Source: Scylla paramamosain (Eukaryota > Arthropoda > Malacostraca > Decapoda > Portunidae). Taken from it: a stretch of 64,000 bases of DNA. Shown one piece after another: positions 54,966-64,000 of the stretch. The stretch covers positions 16,515,497 to 16,579,496 of the forward strand of contig NC_087156.1 of the NCBI RefSeq assembly GCF_035594125.1. Reading direction: 5' to 3'. The stretch's first letter is position 1; every line of letters starts with the position of its first letter. The position numbers were made by a program, and so were the translations under genes. The notes below the pieces were generated by a model that saw only the letters and a program-made list of their open reading frames with translations, was not told the DNA's origin and searched no databases.

Positions 54966-55030
54966 TACTTATATCCCCCTATCATTCCTATCCATAAATT
55001 CATCTAATCTTTCAAAACCTTCCTACTGAT
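54880..55030 (+). repeat. Dispersed repeat family D copy
   Basis: ACATAAGA-type head, then 'gcctacacgtgacagtccct', then 'cccctatcattcctatccat' and 'aaattcatctaatcttt', shared in order with 63.7 kb and partly with 19.9 kb. Confidence 0.75.
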
Positions 55031-55059
55031 TCCACATACTAAAACAAGCGAAGGAACAA

Positions 55060-55510
55060 CGCTAAACATCTGTGGCTACATTGCTTGCTGTAGAATATTA
55101 TACCCCGTCAGCTTCCACATTCACGCTTACTCACTTAAAAAGCAAACACACATGCACTCTTGAACTTCCACTACACGAGAGTCTTGCCACGTGAAGGAGT
55201 GTGTTGCTGCGTTATTGCTTGCTGTAGAATATTATAGCATCTCAAATTCCACATGCACACTTACACAAGCATACATACACTCAGTCTAGAACCTCCATTA
55301 CACGAGTCTTGCTACGTGAAGGAGTGAGTGCAGCTGCGGTTTTTTGTTGCTTGACGTCTAGATTGTTGCATCCCTGTGGTTTGCCAAGCCCCACCACCAC
55401 CATAACAAGTAGGCAGCCTCGGAGCTCCATTACGTGAGTGTCTCAGTAAGGAACAAACTGAAGCTGCCTGCGGTTTGCTGCTCGACGCGTAGATTATCAT
55501 GTCCATACGG
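55060..55510 (+). repeat. Four-copy tandem repeat, unit about 130 bp
   Basis: The anchor 'ttgcttg.tgtagaatatta' or its diverged form (ttgcttgacgtctagattg, ttgctgctcgacgcgtagat) occurs at about 55081, 55215, 55347 and 55473. Between anchors, 'tacacgagtcttgc.acgtgaaggagtg' recurs. Divergence increases toward the right. Confidence 0.75.
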
Positions 55511-56311
<801 letters not shown>

Positions 56312-56514
56312 TCCCTCTTTCTCCCCTCTCTGGACTCACGTTAGCTAGCCACATGTATGCGGTTCAGCAAGGGGGCTCCGTTCTACGTATTAACGCCACT
56401 GGACCCTTCTACTTGCTTCGTCAGCCATGTTTGTGTACAAGGGAATTAAGCATGCCTGGTAATGATCGTGGTGGTTGTCGTAGTGATGGTGTGGGTGTGA
56501 TTGTTGTTATTGTG

Positions 56515-56800
<286 letters not shown>

Positions 56801-57029
56801 CAACAACCAAGAAGACAAAGACAGCACATAAACAATATAAAATATATAAAAAAAAACGCAGCCGTTTACAGACACTACAATAAACTACAATAAACCTAAC
56901 ATTAAACTACTAAAAAACTAACGAATAATAATGTTAAACAAAAAAGTTCATCACAGTGCAGAAAAATAAATAACACGTGCACTGGCAAAGAAAAATTACC
57001 TGATATGTCAACTGAATAAAGAAAACGAT

Positions 57030-57779
<750 letters not shown>

Positions 57780-57780
<1 letters not shown>

Positions 57781-58165
57781 GCTTTACGGGAGTCACAACT
57801 TTGCCTTTAGATCGCAAGGGTTGACATGAGGCTATGATATTCTTTCTTCCTCTTTTGCAATGTTAACTTTTTTTTGAAGTGATAATGGAATATAAAGCTT
57901 CTTACTACGGACTCTAAACATCATAAGTCTTATGGGAGTTGGAACGTTTAGGATATAATGTTAACCTGAAACTATGATATTCCTAACTCCGTTTTGTAAT
58001 ATCCACCTTCCTCTAAGAAACAAGGAGCTCTTAACTCTCTTACAAGGGGCACTAAAGGCTTCTAATCTTTATCATTATAAATTCTACAGGAGTCACAATT
58101 TTACCATTAGGTTATAACATTAATCTGAATCTAAGATATTCCTGGGGTATTGTACTCCGATGTCT
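57780..58165 (+). repeat. Three-copy tandem repeat, unit about 140-160 bp
   Basis: 'gggagtcacaa.ttt.cc.ttag', then 'aacatta..ctga..ctatgatattcct', recurs with its 'gatattc' anchor at about 57836, 57976 and 58135, each followed by 'tgtaat'-like sequence. Confidence 0.7.
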
Positions 58166-58611
58166 ACCCCCCTAAAAGTAATAAAAAAATATTATATCCG
58201 TACCGTAACAGACTTTACATCAGAAGGCATGTTTTACATCACGCCCACTTCAAACTATACTGTTCCTACCGCCGTACCGCAACATTCACCTGCTTTGAGG
58301 GTGGTCAAGGAGGGTCAGTTGGGGGGGGGGGCGTCTCCCTAGCGATCGATTTGTATTGAAATTATTATGAGTAGTTGAGTATCACTGTCGGGCTCCGCTA
58401 CACACCACAAGACTGACTGGTGCTTGTTTCTCCACGCACCGCAACACGTAGTTTTACTACGTGTACTAATGGTCACAGTTTTTCATTATAGCCATTTTAA
58501 TGGTATACTGACTAACTGGTCTTTATGTTTATGGACTGTATTTGGTTTAAGTTTGTTGCACTAAACAGTTATATTTTCGGACAATGTTATACGAACGTGG
58601 TGATCAATAAA

Positions 58612-58615
<4 letters not shown>

Positions 58616-58698
<83 letters not shown>

Positions 58699-58700
58699 GT
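58616..58700. repeat. (CT)n microsatellite, one interruption
   Basis: About 41 CT units with one phase shift near 58675. A G10 run lies at about 58321-58331. Confidence 0.95.
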
Positions 58701-58967
58701 CAGCGTGTATGTCATATAATGTTCATTAGTCTTGCTGGCAACCATAACTTTTGCGGTTTTTATCAGTTTGAGTCTCATTTTGTTTGTGGGTATTGCCTCT
58801 TATTTTCAGACGTTTCCTGATAAGGCTGCTGGTGGTCAAGCGCTGTTCCTCGCTGGCTGTCTCGTCCATGGTTGTTTTTAGTTTGGAATTTATGAAGAAA
58901 GTCAACGTATGAGGCAGATGACCTTAACACGAAGGAAAATACATCATTGATTAAGTCACGGAGAACA

Positions 58968-58970
<3 letters not shown>

Positions 58971-59054
<84 letters not shown>

Positions 59055-59152
59055 AGACTTAGCTTTATGATAAATGTTAAGTATTTCCCCACCCCCCCTC
59101 TGTACATTTTCGGTATGTTAACTGCCTGAAGAATAAACCGTTTATTATTATC

Positions 59153-59214
<62 letters not shown>
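58971..59214 (+). mobile_element. 5'-truncated LINE copy inside an (AC)n microsatellite
   Basis: (AC)n at 58971-59052, then LINE 3' sequence at 59053-59155, then (AC)n to about 59214. The LINE part matches 35428-35530 with few substitutions and keeps the AATAAA signal, but has a shorter (TTA)n tail ending in 'ttatcatt'. The junction on each side is directly AC, so the insertion lies within the microsatellite. Confidence 0.93.
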
Positions 59215-59216
<2 letters not shown>

Positions 59217-59724
59217 GGGATCAGGTTACCTCCAACCCTTGCCTTGATCCAATCTTGCCGACGTCTGCCAAACACTGAGATCCAATTCCCTTTATCCCAC
59301 TACAACGAAATAGCCCCTCGCTCTTGTTCCGACGTCCCAATCCTGTCTGCTCCTTACACGGATCATCTCTTCCCCAGATCACTCTTGCTTGATCTGCCTG
59401 AGTCTCCAGCCAGCCAGCCAGCCAGACAGCCAGCCAGACGGACCGATAGATAGACAAGCCAACGCCCAATTCAGACATTACTCGTGGCTTTCCTTTCGTC
59501 TCTTTGTACCTGCTTTCCTGTCAAATGTCGTTCTGGATTATTTTATTTGCTATTGGATGCATAATGATCTGTTAGTACTAGTGTTCACTGTCTTGGCTGG
59601 TATTGCATCATCGAGTAATTGAGCTATAATGATCTTCTGTGGTAGTGGAAGGAATAATTTCGTTATCTTTGCGTTACGAGATCTCAGCTGCTAGTTGGTG
59701 TGATTACTGTGTCTTCTCAGTCTT

Positions 59725-59940
59725 GCCTTAAGTATATCGGTGACTGGCTGCACCATAATGGAGGTGAGTCACAGTATAATATTCTTTCACTCACACTCAC
59801 TCATTTGCTTGTTCATATCCTGAGTACATCTGTGACAGGCTGCACCATACTGGGGGGGAGTCACAGTATAATGTTCACTCACTCAGTACACTACATCCGT
59901 GGCAGCCTGCACCATATGTGAAGTGCACCGCAGTAATCAT
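59725..59940 (+). repeat. Three-copy tandem repeat, unit about 75-95 bp
   Basis: 'atc.gtga..ggctgcaccata', then 'tgg.ggtgagtcacagtataat', recurs near 59735, 59828 and 59898 (last unit diverged). Just before the block, a CCAG run lies at about 59406-59440. Confidence 0.75.
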
Positions 59941-60660
59941 GCCGAGTGAGATAATCTGACAACCAGGTGGCAGATCTTCACGCCAATGAGACGTAAACTC
60001 AAATTACAGCAGAGGCGGCAGCGACGGCAGCGGCACCAGAATACATTACGTCGAGTGGCATCAACGGTGTGGTTAGAATACCGACTCATTTTTATATTAA
60101 TTCATTTTTACTTTTCCATATTTCCAAGTAAGGTATTAGTTGACAATGTTTAAGGAGGGAGTGATGATGCATTAGACGCGCCTTGGCGGACACAAAGAGG
60201 GTGCTGAGAGGCGGTGGAGTCACATATTGGATTCAGTGAGCAGAGGGATTATTGTTATTATGGGTGTTAATGCGATCACACGCAGGCTGCAGGCAAGATG
60301 GTCGAAATAATAGATCAGATGCCCTTTGGCGCTGTGTTGCAAGGATTAATTCAGCAGCCACCACGCGGGGAGAGAAGGATGATGAAAACGACGAAGATCT
60401 GAGGAAAACGAGCGTTGGTTGTCCTTGGGGGCGGTGCGACGGGCGGTGAGGCAACGCAGTGGTGGCAACGTCACTCGCCTCGCTGTCAAGCCAATTCATT
60501 TATTCATCGCTGTGTTTTCTAGCCAGGGATAAAAACACGGAAAAATACAGGAACGTTAAATCAATTGCCTTGTTAAGACCCTGACCCGTCCACACCCAGC
60601 TAATGCCCAAGCAAACCCACCTACCCACCCACCCGCCCGTCCACCCGCAGCACCGCATGA

Positions 60661-61407
60661 GTGGCGGGGAACGGTTCAACACAGGCCATCTGGCAGCCGC
60701 CCCCGAGCAGCGAACGTGCCTCGGCGACAGGAGAGAGTCACGGCTTTGTCGCTCAACAGGAAAAAGTGGCAGGGGAAGTTTGTTGTCGCTGTGTACAGGA
60801 GACCTATCACCGACAAATATATCACTTTCCTTCCATATGTGTAGCAAAACTTCTTTGCTGTCTCTCGTGCTGTATGCTCTATTGCGCTTGCTTAGAGGAT
60901 AGAGAATATTATCTCCCCGGAGAGTCATGTATGAGTACTTTGTCTTTTATACCCTCCATGCAAATGAAATGCACCCACACACTCGTGTACACTGCACGCA
61001 TGCATACCCACATACTTTATGTAGATATGCGAGGCGATGCCTTTCATGAATTGCATCACGGTCTGTTGACGTCCCCTTGGCAGCGGCTGGCTCATCCCAG
61101 CGACGAGTACACCTTTCCATCAAGCGCCAAGGAAAACATCAACAGGAGGAGCACCAACTTCTATTTAACTTTCCCTTCACGAAGAAGCCGAGTAGAGCAC
61201 CACTCCTTGAGCCACCATTACACTGCCTCCCCACAGCCACGCCGGCAAGCCCCGTCAGTCCAATATACTGCAGCCGCTATCGATGTCAGGTTTCAGAAGC
61301 ATCATACCTCTGTGCCAGGAGACAATTCAATCTTCTTCCCGGGATGTCGTCTGCGAACTGGTGCTCAAAACATTGGTACGAGCCAGAAGAATGCAGCGAA
61401 CCGTTAA
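60661..61407 (+). CDS. Unassigned long open frame (doubtful)
   Basis: A 248-codon open stretch without simple repeats, the longest repeat-free frame in the window. It opens after a stop at 60658-60660 with a GTG codon; the first in-frame ATG is at 60874 (177 codons). The translation shows no domain I recognise, a locally Cys-rich part (CCRCVQ, CCLSCCMLYCACL) and a basic Ser/His-rich C-terminal half. No splice sites or polyadenylation signal clearly bound it. It may be chance, an unannotated gene or an eroded mobile-element frame. Confidence 0.2.
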   Translation: MAGNGSTQAIWQPPPSSERASATGESHGFVAQQEKVAGEVCCRCVQETYHRQIYHFPSICVAKLLCCLSCCMLYCACLEDREYYLPGESCMSTLSFIPSMQMKCTHTLVYTARMHTHILYVDMRGDAFHELHHGLLTSPWQRLAHPSDEYTFPSSAKENINRRSTNFYLTFPSRRSRVEHHSLSHHYTASPQPRRQAPSVQYTAAAIDVRFQKHHTSVPGDNSIFFPGCRLRTGAQNIGTSQKNAANR

Positions 61408-61780
61408 GAGCCAACATAAAACTTGCCTCGCCTGCTGTCGAGAGTGACGGCAAATATGATACCTTTGTTCTCTCACTCACCAAAGGTATATCACTCTACC
61501 TTTGATAAGTAATTTATGGATAAATTTTATTATGTCGAGCAGGTGGAATGTTCTGAGGTGAGGACGGGGCGGCGCAGGACAGGAAGGAAAACAACGGAAT
61601 AAGCAGACGTTGAGTCTCCGCCTTAAACCAGGTGGATAATACCGATCAAGATGGCGGCAAGGAAAGATGAGATCTCCAGGCCCTTCACAGTTCATTGGCT
61701 GGCTGACAGGAGGCAGTCGGGCTCGGCCTTACTTAGCCTACAGGCGCACACGCTCGCACGCCAGCCAGCGCATTCAGAAA

Positions 61781-62083
61781 CACACACACACACACACACA
61801 CACACTTCGAAGAATATTCCAGGACGTGCTAATTAACTGTTGGACGGCCCATTCCAAGCAATTCTCCCACAGAATCATCATGTTCACGGCTGCACTGGAC
61901 GTTGTGAGGCACACCGCGGCCTGCAGGTGAGGCGGCGGGGGTAGAGTGACCGGGAGTCGCTGGCCACCGACAGGGTGTTCCCGAGGCGGGCAGTAGCCAT
62001 GGAGTCCGAGAGAGCCTGTGAGACTTGTGCTAATTGGGCGGATGTGTGCGTGCTCTGATGTGGGGCAGCGGTCACTGCGAATA

Positions 62084-62141
<58 letters not shown>
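61781..62141. repeat. Two (AC)n arrays
   Basis: (AC)n at about 61781-61804 and at about 62089-62141, with a further imperfect CA stretch to 62165; unique CpG-containing sequence lies between them. Confidence 0.93.
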
Positions 62142-62144
<3 letters not shown>

Positions 62145-62507
62145 CATACACACAAACACACACACTGCTGTTGTTTACCTGCTCTCGTCACCAGCACCGA
62201 GCCTGGACCTACCCTATGTAACAAGTTCACTCACCGCCATCCTGTCTCCCTTTGAAAACTCTAGCCACACATTTTTATTCTTTTTTTTTTATTGTGCCTT
62301 GGAACAGGTTTTCTTGGGGCGACAGTATGACTTGCAATGAAAGGGTTGAGGCTGAATCACCTTTTATAGAGATACTGGAATTTTTTTTCTTTGTCTAGTC
62401 ATCTGCATCAATCCATTGAAGGCTACGAGTGTCTACAGTTGTCCAACTAGTCTTTCTTGTCTGCACTTCCCTCAGCTCGACACCCAACATATTCATTTAC
62501 CTTGCCT

Positions 62508-62572
62508 CGCCTGACAAATCACCTCTGTGGCCTCTGGAAATCCTGATGAAAGCCCAAAGCCCTTAAGAATAC
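62508..62572 (+). repeat. Dispersed repeat family B, right-half copy
   Basis: 'tgacaaatcacctctgtggc', then 'ctctggaaat', 'cctgatgaaagcccaaagc', matching 43484-43552 and 52545-52600. Confidence 0.65.
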
Positions 62573-62869
62573 GAGTTTTACAGTACGCGGCCTAATCGTG
62601 AGCCATTCCCGTTATTGTGCGGTACTCTTGATGACCTCAATGAACTTAGGTGCTTTCAGGTCCAGACAGAGAGCGCGATGACCGTTTCTTGTGGAGGAAT
62701 AAAACTTTTTCCTCATACTCACCAAAATGTCAAGGTGGGAAGGAACATGAATCGTGGGAGGACTAGTGATGCTGGCAATGAATATCAATGAGATTGTTGA
62801 GACTGGAGGGAGTTCGAGACACGGATTGTATAGTATCACGTGTTCATTAAAAGGTTCAAGGGTCATGCT

Positions 62870-62896
62870 CATCATCATCATCATCATCATCATCAT
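62870..62896. repeat. (CAT)n array
   Basis: About nine CAT units. Flanking 62573-63500 is unique with no recognised gene. Confidence 0.9.
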
Positions 62897-63507
62897 CTCC
62901 ACCTCCATTTGTTTGACATCTCTATTTTTATTTACGGTGTTGGATGGCTTATGAGTCTCTGCCAGTCCCTGCTGTTCACCCTTCTCAAATCCTGCACATT
63001 AGTTTGTAAATTAATGATAGTAGACCATAGAAGTGAGAGAAAATTGCCTTCACTGTATTTCTGTTACTTATTACTTCATTTTAACAGCACCATACGACAT
63101 AACAGTTAAAAACCAACACCAAATTAACTAGAAACCTTGAAAAACTCGATCACTCCTTTTCCTGCCACTGGTGCTTTTCAAGAATACACTCTGAGCGTGC
63201 ACCGAACCATTGCATTACGCTTAAGGAGAAACCATAATAGTTAAAGGTTTAATGGGGAAGGTGGACGCTACAATATGGTAATGGATCACGTCTGGGTTAG
63301 TAACGGTGTGCCTGTGTGCTTGTGGAAGTCGTCAACACTGGCTAGCGTTCACCTCACGTCTCGCCAGTCATGTTTTCTCACTTCGACTCGCTGCTGCACG
63401 TTCCAGTCCTTGCACCTCGCCTCGCCTCTCTCTCCCTCTCCCCGTCAGTCCTACCCCTCCTCACCTTCCTCCGGTTTCTCTTCTCCTCTCTCTCAACTCT
63501 GTTTCCT

Positions 63508-63622
<115 letters not shown>

Positions 63623-63705
63623 TCTCTCTCTCCTTCAGCCTCACTTCTCTCCTCTCTCCTCCCTTAAGTTTTCAATTCTCATTCGCTTAGTCTTCTTATA
63701 AAGTT

Positions 63706-63860
63706 ATACATAAGAATATACGAAACTAAATGGAAGCTGCAAGGAGTCATCAAGCCTACACGAAATGGTCCCTGTATAAAAACATATCTACCTATATCCG
63801 CCAATCATTCCCTTCCATAAAACTGTCGAATAATTTATCTACACGTCCTCTTTATCAGTC
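63706..63860 (+). repeat. Dispersed repeat family D copy
   Basis: 'acataagaatata', then 'ggaagctgcaaggagtcatc', 'aagcctacacg', 'gtccctgtat' and 'cctatatccgccaatcattc', matching 54.88 kb and 19.91 kb in order and strand. Confidence 0.75.
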
Positions 63861-64000
63861 TAACTTCTATGCACAACTACCCACATGCCCACCTTGCTAC
63901 ATCCCCCACACGTCACCTGGCAATACTTACATCCCTCTTCCTTCTCCTTGACACCTAAGTAACAACCACTCACACGTGACCTTGCTACAAACACCGCACG

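Overview
This window looks like non-coding nuclear DNA from an arthropod, most likely a decapod crustacean and possibly a crab. The evidence is the very high density of long, nearly perfect dinucleotide arrays ((AG/CT)n, (AC/GT)n) and trinucleotide arrays, decayed non-LTR retrotransposons, arrays of the arthropod-type pentamer CCTAA, and several short dispersed repeat families. The species assignment is inference. I see no rRNA, tRNA, CRISPR or bacterial-style operon. Most long open frames are artefacts of stop-free microsatellites such as (CT)n = Ser-Leu, (AG)n = Arg-Glu, (AC)n = Thr-His and (GT)n = Cys-Val.

The only confidently recognised protein-coding material is retrotransposon debris at about 30.4-35.6 kb. 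A plus-strand LINE (endonuclease end, reverse transcriptase, C-terminal domain, 3'UTR and (TTA)n tail) shares its interval with a second, different LINE in the opposite orientation. Both are dead, with stops, frameshifts and damaged catalytic motifs. A second, strongly 5'-truncated copy of the plus-strand LINE (about 100 bp of 3'UTR plus tail) lies at 59.05-59.16 kb, exactly inside an (AC)n microsatellite. The large copy also has (AC)n at both outer borders, and a tail-only (AC)n-(ATT)n-(AC)n structure lies at 8.1 kb. This suggests a LINE that targets AC microsatellites, and is the most interesting signal in the window.

Layout: 0-20 kb is microsatellites separated by unique sequence, with degenerate tandem repeats, one perfect 13-bp-arm hairpin and a GC-box array. 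20-30 kb holds several microsatellite-free, CpG-containing blocks rich in ATTA/TAAT cores that could be regulatory DNA. 30-36.7 kb holds the nested LINEs followed by a G-poor minisatellite. 36.7-60 kb alternates microsatellites with short tandem duplications (unit about 70-190 bp) and copies of dispersed families. 60-64 kb has one long unassigned open frame and more repeats.

Dispersed families found by comparing the window with itself: A (10.7, 13.3, 48.9-49.1, 53.2 kb), B (19.8 inverted, 43.4, 52.4, 62.5 kb), C (12.0, 14.8, 15.0 kb), D (19.9, 54.9, 63.7 kb). All coordinates for degenerate repeats are approximate, because they were read by eye.
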